Position numbers and translations under genes: made by a program. 30,949 bases of DNA. Source: JAGFIY01 sp964499285. GTDB taxonomy: Bacteria > Bacteroidota > Ignavibacteria > Ignavibacteriales > Melioribacteraceae. Where the stretch lies: the NCBI GenBank assembly GCA_964499285.1, contig CAZCLA010000033.1, positions 1-30,949 of the forward strand, written 5' to 3'. The notes beneath the pieces were generated by a model, which saw only the letters and a program-made list of their open reading frames with translations, was not told the origin of the DNA and searched no databases. Shown piece by piece: positions 22,858-30,949 of this stretch (position 1 is its first letter; the number at the start of each line of letters is the position of its first letter).

Positions 22858-24347
22858 AAAACGAATCAACAAATATGAGTTTCATAAATCAAATTTCGGA
22901 CGAACAGTTCAATGCTTTGTACGAAGTCACAAAAATGCTTAATGCTGCGGATCTTGAAGAAGAACTTTTTGCAAAAGCGCTGGATTGGATAGTTCAAACC
23001 GTTTCTGCAGAGAGAGGATTGTTTGTTAAATATAATTCTGACAAGGATGATTTTGCGATAATAGTTGCGCGCAACATGGAAAAAGAAACGATTTATGATT
23101 TGTCTGAATTTTCAAGCGGTGTGCTTCGTCAGGTTGTTGATCAGAAAAAATCTATTATCTATCACGATGTTCAAGGTGATCCCACATTATCGCAGTTCGA
23201 AAGTGTTAGAATAAAAAACATAAAGTCAGTCATCGGAGTTCCGATATTCAGTCTGCAAAAAATTTATGGAGTTATCCTAGCCGACAGCACAAAGAACAGA
23301 AAGGACTTTAACGAAAGAAGCCTGCGCTTCATTAATTTCTTTTCAAACCTCGTATCGCTTGCCTTGGAAAAGATAGAAAACTTCAGGCGTCTTAAAGAAG
23401 AAAATCAACGACTGATAGAGAAATTAAGCGGACCTACTTTAATACCGGGAATGCTCGGCAACTCGCCGGTAGTTCAGAAACTTGCGAAGCTTATTAATAG
23501 AGTTGCAATGACTGACGCAACCGTTTTGATTTACGGCGAAAGCGGAAGCGGTAAAGAACTTGCTGCAGAGGCAATACATAAACTCAGCAAAAGAAACAAA
23601 GGACCCTTCCTTGCACAATTCTGCGGCTCGATTCCCGACAGTCTTCTCGAAAGTGAATTGTTTGGTCATAAAAAAGGAGCGTTTACCGGCGCGGTATCGG
23701 ACAGAATTGGTCTTCTAGAAGCAGCGGACGGCGGAACGTTTTTTCTTGATGAAATAGCGGACATCTCCGAAGCGCTACAAACAAAGCTCTTAAGGGTTCT
23801 TGATAAAAAAGAAATTATAAGATTGGGCGAAACAAACGTTAGAAAAATTAACGTCAGAATTATCGCTGCAACAAACAAAAACCTCTCCGACCTTGTAAAG
23901 GAAGGAAAATTTCGAGAAGATCTTTTTTATAGATTGAATGTTTTTCCCGTAAATGTTCCTTCTCTTAGAGAAAGAAAAGAAGATATTCCGCGTCTAGCCG
24001 ATAATATTATTAAATCTTCGGAAAAAGCAAATTTACGATTGACGGAGAAAGCGCTAAACAAAATTATTAAATACAATTGGCCGGGAAACGTGAGACAGTT
24101 GATAAATGTGCTTCACCGCGCAGTGATTTTATCGGACGGAAAAACAATAACAGAAGACGAAATTATAATTGATGATAATGACTCAACCCTGAGGTTCGAA
24201 GGAACGTTAAAAGAATTTGAACAAAAACTGCTTTTGGAAAGATTAAAGCAGTTTGACGGCAACAGAACAAAAACAGCAGAATCATTGGGTGTTTCTGTCA
24301 GATGGATTCAACTTAAATTAAAAGAAATGAAAGAACGTAAAGTATGA
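22854..24347 (+). CDS. GAF-domain sigma-54 enhancer-binding transcription activator
   Basis: A 497-residue bacterial enhancer-binding protein. Residues about 18-175 are a GAF sensor domain in place of the common receiver domain, then a helical linker. The AAA+ domain (about 200-430) has Walker A GESGSGKE at 228-235, the sigma-54-contacting GAFTGA loop at 275-280, Walker B FFLDE at 296-300 and WPGNVRQL at 409-416. A Fis-type helix-turn-helix ends the protein (about 466-492, GNRTKTAESLGVS). It should open sigma-54 promoters on a signal sensed by GAF or passed by the kinase encoded next, with which it overlaps (ATGA). Its targets are not visible; no good -24/-12 site lies in the cassette. Confidence 0.93.
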   Translation: MKNESTNMSFINQISDEQFNALYEVTKMLNAADLEEELFAKALDWIVQTVSAERGLFVKYNSDKDDFAIIVARNMEKETIYDLSEFSSGVLRQVVDQKKSIIYHDVQGDPTLSQFESVRIKNIKSVIGVPIFSLQKIYGVILADSTKNRKDFNERSLRFINFFSNLVSLALEKIENFRRLKEENQRLIEKLSGPTLIPGMLGNSPVVQKLAKLINRVAMTDATVLIYGESGSGKELAAEAIHKLSKRNKGPFLAQFCGSIPDSLLESELFGHKKGAFTGAVSDRIGLLEAADGGTFFLDEIADISEALQTKLLRVLDKKEIIRLGETNVRKINVRIIAATNKNLSDLVKEGKFREDLFYRLNVFPVNVPSLRERKEDIPRLADNIIKSSEKANLRLTEKALNKIIKYNWPGNVRQLINVLHRAVILSDGKTITEDEIIIDDNDSTLRFEGTLKEFEQKLLLERLKQFDGNRTKTAESLGVSVRWIQLKLKEMKERKV

Positions 24348-25903
24348 ATCCTGGAGATCTGGAAATATTGTTCGATAAATTTGAGATAAAAGAATGTCTC
24401 AAGAAAGATCAATTTTCTTCGGTTTATTTGGCAAACCACATTTATCTCGGAAAGGAAATTATACTTAAATCTTTGAGGCTAAGCGAGGATTTGGATATAG
24501 CAGTTGCCGATAGATTTAAGAGAGAAGCAAAAATACTTGCAAAGCTTGATCATCCAAATATTATAAAGGTGTTGGATTTCGGAATTTTCGAAAAGCACTT
24601 CTATATTTCCTTCGAATATTTTCGCGGTAAAAATTTAAGAGAATTAATAAACCTGAACGATTTTAATCCTGATGAAAAACTAAACCTAACCAAACAACTT
24701 CTTTCGGGCTTGAACCATGCACATAACCTCGGCATTATTCACAGAGATATAAAACCGGAAAATATTTTTGTAAATGAAAAGCTCGAATTGAAACTCGGTG
24801 ATTTTGGTCTTGCCACATCTGAAACCGAAAATTTTGTAACGGAACAAAATTCGCTGGTGGGAACGCCGAGCTATATGTCCCCAGAACAAATTATAGGCGA
24901 GGAGTTAACAAGTTCGACGGATTTGTTTTCGAGCGGAACAGTATTGTTTGAACTTTTTCATGGTTTTAATCCATTCTTGGGGAAAGACATAAACGAAACA
25001 ATCTCGCGTCTTCTTAATTATTCGGAAGAGGAAACTGCTGATAAAATTTCTTCCGGAATTCCTGAAGTGAATGAACTTTTAAAAAACATGCTGAAAAAAT
25101 CACCCTCGAACAGACTTCAGAATGCCGAAGAAGGATTAAAGATTTTAGGAATACAAACGATTGAAAATTTTATCGGTAAGAAATCATCACGTAATGAAAA
25201 AAGAATTGTGGGCATGTTCACGATTGCCGCAGTAATAATTGCGATTATCGTTTTTCTTCCGACCAGAATTGAAGACGAACAACCAAAACCGATTTTTAAA
25301 GATACTTCTTCTTCCGTTGAGGAAACAAATTCCTTAGATGAACTTTCAAAAATATCACAAACTAAAGCTGATGAGGAATTTAGGGAATCTGACCCGAAAG
25401 AAGAGGTAAGTTTGGATGGAACTAATAAAAATTCATCTCAAAAAGTTGAAACCGATCAGCTTCCTAATGAACCGATTAAATTTGGCGAGTTGTATGTCGA
25501 ATGCATCCCTTGGGCTGATGTTTATATTGATGCTGACCTTGTGGAAACGACTCCAATTGCGAAAAATATTCGCATCAAGGCAGGAGAATATAATTTAAAG
25601 TTGATTCATCCCGAATTTCCGCAATATAATGCTGGAATAGTAATTGATGAGAACAAAGTGACAAATATAAAAGTAAATCTTAACGAGTTGATGGCTGAAA
25701 TAGAGTTCAACATTTTTCCTTGGGCGAAGGTAAGAGTTAATGAGACACTCGTCGGTGAGACACCCTTCGGCGAACCGATAAAAGTAATACCCGGGAACGT
25801 AAAAATTACTCTCGAAAATCCCGAGTTTGTATCGTATGATACAACACTTACCTTATCACAAGGCGAAAGAAAAAAATTTGTTTATAAGTTTAAGAATCAG
25901 TGA
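24344..25903 (+). CDS. Transmembrane Ser/Thr protein kinase with two PEGA domains
   Basis: 519 residues. The kinase domain covers about 10-270: Lys42 (ILKSL), Glu61, HRD with Asp135, Lys137, Asn140, DFG at 153-155 and GTPSYMSPE at 173-181 are all present, as expected for an active bacterial Hanks-type kinase. The glycine-rich loop is replaced by KKDQFS (20-25) with none of the three glycines. One membrane helix lies at about 288-306. An acidic linker follows, then two PEGA repeats (about 381-440 and 451-515, each with an IPW/FPW-A turn) on the far side of the membrane. PEGA modules often bind envelope components. The gene is coupled to the sigma-54 activator before it, which is a plausible substrate, and to the Kelch gene after it (TGATG). 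Confidence 0.92.
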   Translation: MNPGDLEILFDKFEIKECLKKDQFSSVYLANHIYLGKEIILKSLRLSEDLDIAVADRFKREAKILAKLDHPNIIKVLDFGIFEKHFYISFEYFRGKNLRELINLNDFNPDEKLNLTKQLLSGLNHAHNLGIIHRDIKPENIFVNEKLELKLGDFGLATSETENFVTEQNSLVGTPSYMSPEQIIGEELTSSTDLFSSGTVLFELFHGFNPFLGKDINETISRLLNYSEEETADKISSGIPEVNELLKNMLKKSPSNRLQNAEEGLKILGIQTIENFIGKKSSRNEKRIVGMFTIAAVIIAIIVFLPTRIEDEQPKPIFKDTSSSVEETNSLDELSKISQTKADEEFRESDPKEEVSLDGTNKNSSQKVETDQLPNEPIKFGELYVECIPWADVYIDADLVETTPIAKNIRIKAGEYNLKLIHPEFPQYNAGIVIDENKVTNIKVNLNELMAEIEFNIFPWAKVRVNETLVGETPFGEPIKVIPGNVKITLENPEFVSYDTTLTLSQGERKKFVYKFKNQ

Positions 25904-27159
25904 TGTATAAAATTTTAAAAAAAATATTGATAGCAATGCTGCTCTCTTATTCTGCAATTTCAGCACAGTGGGAAATTGCCGGGACAATGCCTCGCCATGT
26001 TGCAGGAGCAGATGCATTTGTTAAGGATAATAATATTTACTTATTCGGAGGTTATTCGGATTCTACTCAGACAGTCGTTAATTGGATTCAAAAATATCAA
26101 GTTCTGCTGGATCTCTGGAAGCAGATAGGTGAGATGGAATATCCAAGATTTTCTCCGGTGGTAGAAACATTTGAAGATACAGCTTTTATTTTTGGCGGAG
26201 TAAGTGTAACCGATTTTGAAAAAAGAAGTACAATCTCTAAATGGTCGCTTGAACCTCGAAGCATTGTTTTTGACACAAACAATGTCTTCAACAGAAACTT
26301 TGCCTCCGGGAATATTATTAATGGAGTCTATTACTTGATCGGCGGCAACCAGAATGATAAATCATCAAGCGATACGAGTTACATTACCGGCTACGATATA
26401 AGAACAAAAGAAATTGTATATCGATCAAATAAAATTTTTCCCGGATTAAAACCTAACCAGCAAATGTCTGCAATTATTGGAAATGAAATTTATATTTTCG
26501 GAGGAGTGCTTAACGGAATTCTTAATTCAATTTTGAGATTTGATACAGTCACAAAAGAACTTACAACACTAAGAACAACACTTTTAATTCCGCGTGCCGG
26601 AGGAAGAGCGATTTATGATCCGAACGAAAAACGTATTTTGATTATTGGTGGATACAATGAAAGTTCGAATGCACTAAAAAGTGTAGAAAGTTTTAAACTT
26701 CTTGGCAACGAACCAATTATCTCTGATCTTAATGAATTGAATTTCGAGCGAACTAATTTTACCGCAGCATTCATTAATGATAAAATTTACGTAATCGGAG
26801 GTTACAACAAGCAAGGTAATCCGGTTAAAGAAATTGAAACATTCGCAACCGGGCTTACTTCCGCCGAGGAAATAATACTGCCGTCTGCGGAACTAAAACA
26901 GAACTATCCTAATCCTTTTAATCCGACAACAAAAATTGAATTTACTGTCCCGTCAAACGCTAAAAATAATACCTCAAAAACAAAATTAATTGTTTATGAC
27001 GTCCTCGGCAGGGAGGTAGAAGTGCTTGTAAACAAGCACTTGAACCCGGGTGAATACGAAGTTGAGTTCAATGCTGAAGATTTTTCGTCAGGAGTTTATT
27101 ATTACAGATTCGAAATCGGAAACTATGTAAAAACAAAAAAAATGATTCTTCTTAGATGA
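25903..27159 (+). CDS. Secreted six-bladed Kelch propeller with type IX sorting domain
   Basis: 418 residues from an ATG that shares one base with the kinase stop (TGATG); a GTG three bases upstream is a possible alternative. The signal peptide is cleaved after ISA (about 21). Six Kelch blades are marked by Gly-Gly pairs at 49-50, 98-99, 147-148, 200-201, 249-250 and 299-300, a regular spacing of about 50. Residues about 332-418 form a type A C-terminal domain of the type IX secretion system (NYPNPFNPTTKIEF, VYDVLGREV, and the closing strand KKMILLR). The protein should cross the outer membrane and be released or held at the surface. Propellers of this kind bind glycans or proteins; the ligand is unknown. 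Confidence 0.9.
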   Translation: MYKILKKILIAMLLSYSAISAQWEIAGTMPRHVAGADAFVKDNNIYLFGGYSDSTQTVVNWIQKYQVLLDLWKQIGEMEYPRFSPVVETFEDTAFIFGGVSVTDFEKRSTISKWSLEPRSIVFDTNNVFNRNFASGNIINGVYYLIGGNQNDKSSSDTSYITGYDIRTKEIVYRSNKIFPGLKPNQQMSAIIGNEIYIFGGVLNGILNSILRFDTVTKELTTLRTTLLIPRAGGRAIYDPNEKRILIIGGYNESSNALKSVESFKLLGNEPIISDLNELNFERTNFTAAFINDKIYVIGGYNKQGNPVKEIETFATGLTSAEEIILPSAELKQNYPNPFNPTTKIEFTVPSNAKNNTSKTKLIVYDVLGREVEVLVNKHLNPGEYEVEFNAEDFSSGVYYYRFEIGNYVKTKKMILLR

Positions 27160-27995
27160 GAAATTCGATTTCGAAAATAGCGCTGCTTCTTCTTTTTGTC
27201 TCGAGCATTTCTTTTTCGCAGACAAGAATTACCATCGAAGAAATTAAAGATAAATATGAATCTTTCGAATACCGTGATGTTATACGTCTTTCGGAAATTT
27301 TTTTGTTTGACAATTTCGGAATTACAAAAGAGGATTCAATTGATGTGCTTACTATGGAAGCTGTTTCATATTATTCCCTGAATGAAGAAAACTCCGCAGA
27401 AAAAGCTTTGCGTCAAATTATTGATATTGATAGAAATTACGAGCTTAATCCAAGCACAGTTTCACCTAAAATTATATCTTTGTTCGAACAACTTAAAATT
27501 CAACATGCGCCACCGTTAAAAGAAGTACAACCGACTGAATCAATACAAGAACAAACAAAAGAGCCGGATTATAATTTGCTGATTGCGACAAAAAACGATG
27601 TTTATGTGAACACATTTTCGCGTTCGGTGATTTTCCCGGGGCTCGGTCATTTGTATCTAAATAAATCAGCGAAAGGATGGGTGCTTGCTTCTCTTACGGC
27701 AGCTACTCTCCCGACGATGGTCTATTTTATATTTGATGCATCTTCGAAAGAAAAAGATTATTTAAACGAAGTTGAAGCAGCGTTGATCGAGCAAAAATAT
27801 TCTGAGTATAATTCGGCTTATAAAACCAGAAATATTTTTATTGCGGCGTTTGCAGTCGTTTGGCTCTATTCGCAAATAGATTTGTTATTTAACTCATCAG
27901 ATGCCTTCACAGATAGGATAAAAACAGAATTTATTGTAAACTCCGATGGTTTTTCAAATTTATCCTACACTGTTACATTCCGAGTCGAACTGTAG
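27156..27995 (+). CDS. Membrane protein, DUF5683-like, with N-terminal helical repeat
   Basis: 279 residues. The signal peptide is cleaved after SFS (about 21). Residues 25-115 are helical and TPR-like (ALRQIIDIDRNYELNP near 84-99). Two membrane segments lie at about 173-194 and 227-245, preceded by SVIFPGLGHLYLNKSAKGW, the mark of the DUF5683 type. The last 40 residues are beta-rich. Function unknown. It overlaps the Kelch gene by 4 bp and closes the five-gene cassette. No intrinsic terminator on this strand follows it. Its place suggests an envelope part of the same system rather than an enzyme. Confidence 0.75.
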   Translation: MRNSISKIALLLLFVSSISFSQTRITIEEIKDKYESFEYRDVIRLSEIFLFDNFGITKEDSIDVLTMEAVSYYSLNEENSAEKALRQIIDIDRNYELNPSTVSPKIISLFEQLKIQHAPPLKEVQPTESIQEQTKEPDYNLLIATKNDVYVNTFSRSVIFPGLGHLYLNKSAKGWVLASLTAATLPTMVYFIFDASSKEKDYLNEVEAALIEQKYSEYNSAYKTRNIFIAAFAVVWLYSQIDLLFNSSDAFTDRIKTEFIVNSDGFSNLSYTVTFRVEL

Positions 27996-28065
27996 ATTTA
28001 AGAAGAAAAGATTAATGAGAAAAGTTTGAGCGGCAGCAGACTCTAATTTGATTGGCATTCGGCTC

Positions 28066-28100
28066 AAAAAAAATCCCCACAGCAAAGTTGTGCGGGGATC
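28066..28100 (-). terminator. Intrinsic terminator of nrfHA
   Basis: Read on the - strand, GATCCCC, a two-base bulge and ACA pair with TGT and GGGGAT around a 7-nt loop, followed by eight Ts. It lies 22 bases past the nrfA stop. Confidence 0.8.
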
Positions 28101-28122
28101 AAAAATAATATCAAGAAAATCT

Positions 28123-29610
28123 TTAATATTTTTTCAAAGTACCCTGTCTTTCTTTTGCTTTTTGGTCCCATTCAACCGCTGTAGTTTTCAAGAACTCTTC
28201 CTTATCGGCACGCAGCATTTCCATATCCAAACCTATATACTTTTGTGCTTTTTCTTTGGTTGAAATGTCAGGCATTTGGATTGGGTAACTCACTCCATGT
28301 TTTACGAGCACCAAAGCAAGTTCTTTTCTTGCCTGTTCTGCTTTTTGGATACCGATACCCAAAACACGAAGTGCTTCATCTGGAGAATGAAATCCCGCAG
28401 CATTTGCAGCGGCAACCCAGTCCCATCTCCATTGAGCATGTCTTATTAATTCTTGCGGTTTATCCATTTCACTTTGAACCGCACCGTTATCCCAAGCAGT
28501 TTTTGCTTCTATGTGCGCGGCAGCCAGGGCTTCTTCGAGCATACCACGTAGTTCCATAATTCTATCCTGCCTGCTGTAAACCATTCTGATTAACTGTTGA
28601 GTTTCATCGCGGTGACAATTAAAACATGAGTTTGCAATATTGTTTAACGGCGATTGAATATGATGATCCGTAAATTTTACTCCACCCTCTGTTTTGTATG
28701 GCATATGGCAATCCGTGCATGATACACCTTGTTCTGCATGAGTTCCGGTCATAAACAATTCATAATCGGGATGCTGTGCTTTAAGCATAGGAGTTTTGCT
28801 GAGTGAATGAGTCCAATCGGAAAAATCAAGATTGTCATAATATTCTTCCATTGCATCAGCGCTAAATCCGTTATCCCAAGGGAATGTAAGATAGTTTTCG
28901 GGATTTTCTTTGAAATAATATTCAACATGACACTGTGCGCAGACAAGACTTCTCATTTCATTATGGGAAAAATCTTTTACTGATTTTCCTTGTCTTTCAA
29001 TAGCTTCAATCAACGCAGGCCGAGTAATTCTAAGGTTCATTGTTTTTGGATCGTGACAATCTTGGCAGCCGATTGGGTTAATTATATCGTGTCCTTTATC
29101 AAACCAATTTCCCGAATAAAATTCTGCGATTCCTTTTTCAGCCATCACTCGCGGGACGTCTGTGCTTTTACAACTCCAGCAGGTTGCAGGCATCGGTTTA
29201 ACTTTGTTGCCGCCGGTTCGCAAAATATTTCTTATATCCTCGATGGCGTGAGCGTGTCCTCTGCCTTGATTATACTCTTTCGAAAAGCCGTACCCAGCCC
29301 ACATAACAACAAGCTCTGGATATTTTTCCAAATAATCGATGAAAACCGATCCGCCGTATTTGCTGGCAAATGTTGTGTCTAAAGTTTTAAGATAAGTTTC
29401 ATATTCACGGGGATAGTTTTCTCCCCACACTTCGTTCCGCGGCTCCCATTCAGGCAATGGTTTTACGGTTTGAAGAGTAAGAGCTTCGCTTCGTCGTTCA
29501 ATAATTGATGAGGCGAATAATCCAATCAAAAACACTACGGCTACAGTAACAATAAACAAAACCCATCCCAGCCAGGGTTTTTCTCTTATTCTTTCTTGAA
29601 TTGATTTCAT
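28123..29610 (-). CDS. nrfA: Cytochrome c nitrite reductase, ammonia-forming, NrfA
   Basis: Pentahaem periplasmic enzyme that reduces nitrite to ammonium with six electrons; 495 aa. Haem motifs: CWSCK at 144-148, the lysine-ligated active-site haem of classical NrfA, and CQDCH (182-186), CAQCH (224-228), CTDCH (298-302) and CFNCH (329-333). Active-site residues fit Arg117 (GRGHA), Tyr231 (VEYYF) and His280 (QHPDY). The N-terminal hydrophobic helix at 14-36 is an uncleaved anchor or signal. A GGTGG-like site precedes the ATG. It follows nrfH by 24 bases, and the quinol-linked pair would support dissimilatory nitrite ammonification or nitrite detoxification. Confidence 0.97.
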   Translation of the reverse strand: MKSIQERIREKPWLGWVLFIVTVAVVFLIGLFASSIIERRSEALTLQTVKPLPEWEPRNEVWGENYPREYETYLKTLDTTFASKYGGSVFIDYLEKYPELVVMWAGYGFSKEYNQGRGHAHAIEDIRNILRTGGNKVKPMPATCWSCKSTDVPRVMAEKGIAEFYSGNWFDKGHDIINPIGCQDCHDPKTMNLRITRPALIEAIERQGKSVKDFSHNEMRSLVCAQCHVEYYFKENPENYLTFPWDNGFSADAMEEYYDNLDFSDWTHSLSKTPMLKAQHPDYELFMTGTHAEQGVSCTDCHMPYKTEGGVKFTDHHIQSPLNNIANSCFNCHRDETQQLIRMVYSRQDRIMELRGMLEEALAAAHIEAKTAWDNGAVQSEMDKPQELIRHAQWRWDWVAAANAAGFHSPDEALRVLGIGIQKAEQARKELALVLVKHGVSYPIQMPDISTKEKAQKYIGLDMEMLRADKEEFLKTTAVEWDQKAKERQGTLKKY

Positions 29611-29634
29611 TTTCCACCCTTTATTTGATTTAAT

Positions 29635-30252
29635 CTATTTGGTTTCATTAAAATATTTCTCGAGCCAATCAGAAATGATAGGTTTATAATCCGGAACCTG
29701 TGCATAAGGTGTAGATGATAAACTTCCTACTCTTCCGTGCGGAACTTCTCTATGACAATCCCAGCACACACCCGGTCTTTGATCTTCGACATTGCGATTG
29801 TTAATTGCTCTCAAGGCAATTGGATGAATTTGGTTAGAATGACACCGAATGCAGTTTTCCTGTACGGCATTTCTTCCGGCATCTTTAATTCTTATCACTT
29901 GAGGTTCGAGCCGAAATGTAAACATTGTTGCGTGCCTTAAACCGTCCATAGCTTTGAAATAATATGTTCTCACAAAATGATCTTGGGGAACATGACAATC
30001 GTTGCATGTTGCAACTCTTGCGTGACTGCTTTTTTGCCATGTGGCAAATTGCGGTGTCATAACATGACAGTTGATACAAGCATTGGGATCATTGGATAAA
30101 TATGAAACGGCATTCGATACAACAAATATGTGAGAACCTAAGCCAACTAAAATTCCAAGCAGAATTATCACCGGAAATCTCCAATTGGACGGAGGAGTTA
30201 AGAATGAGATTATCCTTTTAAGTGTGGATTTCCTTTCAATGTTTGAGGACAT
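29635..30252 (-). CDS. nrfH: Tetrahaem quinol dehydrogenase NrfH
   Basis: NapC/NirT-family membrane cytochrome that passes electrons from menaquinol to NrfA; 205 aa. One membrane helix lies at about 26-50 (VIILLGILVGLG). Four haem motifs follow: CINCH at 59-63 with the following V-M-T-P giving the usual Met ligand, CNDCH (83-87), CIRCH (134-138) and CWDCH (163-167). An AAGGA site lies five bases upstream of the ATG. It is the first gene of the leftward nrfHA unit. The 289 bases before it hold a 22-bp inverted repeat. Confidence 0.95.
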   Translation of the reverse strand: MSSNIERKSTLKRIISFLTPPSNWRFPVIILLGILVGLGSHIFVVSNAVSYLSNDPNACINCHVMTPQFATWQKSSHARVATCNDCHVPQDHFVRTYYFKAMDGLRHATMFTFRLEPQVIRIKDAGRNAVQENCIRCHSNQIHPIALRAINNRNVEDQRPGVCWDCHREVPHGRVGSLSSTPYAQVPDYKPIISDWLEKYFNETK

Positions 30253-30327
30253 ATTATTCCTTCTTGTTTGAAATTATTTTATATAAAATGATATTTTTTC
30301 AAAACAAAAATTTCTATTAAACACAAT

Positions 30328-30349
30328 ATTCAGATAATATATTCTGAAT
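30328..30349. promoter_or_regulatory. Candidate operator upstream of nrfH
   Basis: ATTCAGA (30328-30334) and TCTGAAT (30343-30349), perfect 7-bp arms with an 8-bp AT spacer, about 76 bases upstream of the nrfH ATG. The geometry fits a dimeric helix-turn-helix regulator such as a CRP/FNR-family protein, but it is not the FNR box TTGAT-N4-ATCAA. The regulator is unknown. Confidence 0.4.
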
Positions 30350-30541
30350 CAATTGCGAAAAGATAGAAATCTATTTTTAATCAAGCAACTATAATCGGCA
30401 AGCCAGATTTTTTATGTTATCTAATTTCTCAGTCTTGGAATAACCCTTTGTTTAATATTGATTTAGATTAAATGTATTATTAAAATTCGACATTCTGTCT
30501 GTTTCGGTTAAAACAAATTTTGAATTTATTTAGGGGGAAAT

Positions 30542-30907
30542 ATGAATCCAGTCGGTTGGTTTGAAATACCTGCTAAAGATATAAACGAATCAAAATCATT
30601 TTACGATTTTGTTTTTGGAATAGATATACAGATAAATGATTTCGGCGGACTAATAATGGGGTGGTTTCCGTACGATAACGAAAAACCGGGCTGTTCTGGA
30701 TCGTTAGTACAAGCCGAATCTTACAATCCTTCCTACGACGGCACAATGATATATTTTTCCGTTGATGATATCGAAAGCACTCTGTCGAAAGCAAAAGAGA
30801 AAGGCGGAAAAATTATAACTGAAAAAATGAGCATCGGCGAATACGGATTTGTTGGACATTTTGAAGATATCGCCGGAAATAGAGTTGGACTCCACTCCAC
30901 AAAATAG
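30542..30907 (+). CDS. VOC-superfamily (glyoxalase/bleomycin-resistance fold) protein
   Basis: A 121-residue protein of the vicinal-oxygen-chelate fold, with two beta-alpha-beta-beta-beta modules: VGWFEIPAKD then SFYDFVFG (18-25) in the first, and IYFSVDDIESTLSKAKEKGGK then the closing DIAGNRVGLHS in the second. This is the small intracellular group often annotated as a glyoxalase-like or lactoylglutathione-lyase-related protein. Ligands cannot be fixed from sequence, and resistance should not be assumed. GGGGGA lies shortly before the ATG. It is divergent from nrfH, with 289 bases between. Confidence 0.87.
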   Translation: MNPVGWFEIPAKDINESKSFYDFVFGIDIQINDFGGLIMGWFPYDNEKPGCSGSLVQAESYNPSYDGTMIYFSVDDIESTLSKAKEKGGKIITEKMSIGEYGFVGHFEDIAGNRVGLHSTK

Positions 30908-30922
30908 TTTTATCACGATTCG

Positions 30923-30949
30923 TAGAGACACAGCATTGCTATGTCTCTA
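30923..30949. repeat. GTAGAGAC-type palindromic repeat, cut by window end
   Basis: TAGAGACACAGC pairs with GCTATGTCTCTA around ATT, a 12-bp stem with one C-A mismatch, flanked on the left by CG. Sequences of the form GTAGAGAC...GTCTCTAC are interspersed palindromes in many bacteria. Only one copy is seen here, and its right end is lost at the edge. It starts 15 bases after the VOC gene stop. Confidence 0.55.

Noticed and set aside
28025..28068. Large hairpin TTTGAGC/GCTCAAA as a + strand terminator of the cassette
   Set aside because: The loop is about 30 bases and no T run follows on the + strand.

Overview
The window is bacterial, AT-rich and densely coded, and most likely comes from the Ignavibacteria (Bacteroidota/Chlorobiota group). 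The best marker is the C-terminal type IX secretion sorting domain on the Kelch protein at about 27 kb (core NYPNPFNPTTKI), which is typical of that group. Promoter-like sequences of the form TTTG-N20-TAnnTTTA, the CxxCH-rich NrfH/NrfA pair and an outer-membrane barrel protein agree with this. A run of exactly 100 Ns inside mnmE shows a draft or metagenome scaffold. No tRNA, rRNA, CRISPR array, transposase or phage gene was seen, and no gene-free stretch exceeds 300 bases.

Layout. At 0.1-4.3 kb, leftward genes encode a small zinc-ribbon protein, a secreted penicillin-binding/beta-lactamase-fold hydrolase with TPRs, and a NatA/NatB-type ABC exporter. At 4.4-6.4 kb a probable small RNA with a strong terminator lies directly before a Nif3-family gene and a coiled-coil/zinc-ribbon gene. 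Then come an outer-membrane barrel gene, leftward clpB and a rightward TPR protein gene. At 11.5-15.4 kb is the mnmE-mnmG-rsmG operon, with two perfect parS-type palindromes between mnmE and mnmG, which suggests proximity to the replication origin. At 15.5-17.1 kb are a SIR2-like gene and a DinB-fold gene, followed by a convergent aldo/keto reductase.

At 18.2-21.8 kb tightly packed genes encode a TrpF-like barrel that lacks the usual catalytic cysteine, two GNAT acetyltransferases, a lipoprotein esterase and a PhzF-family protein. At 21.9-28.0 kb is the most unusual part: five genes joined by 1-4 bp overlaps, encoding a lipoprotein, a GAF-AAA+-HTH sigma-54 activator, a membrane Ser/Thr kinase with two extracytoplasmic PEGA repeats, a six-bladed Kelch propeller with a type IX sorting tail, and a DUF5683-like membrane protein. 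Read together they look like an envelope-sensing system that links a surface propeller and the periplasm to sigma-54 transcription; this role is inferred.

The right end carries leftward nrfH-nrfA for nitrite reduction to ammonium, with a 22-bp inverted repeat upstream that could be an operator. It closes with a small VOC-fold gene and one copy of a GTAGAGAC-type palindrome cut by the window edge.
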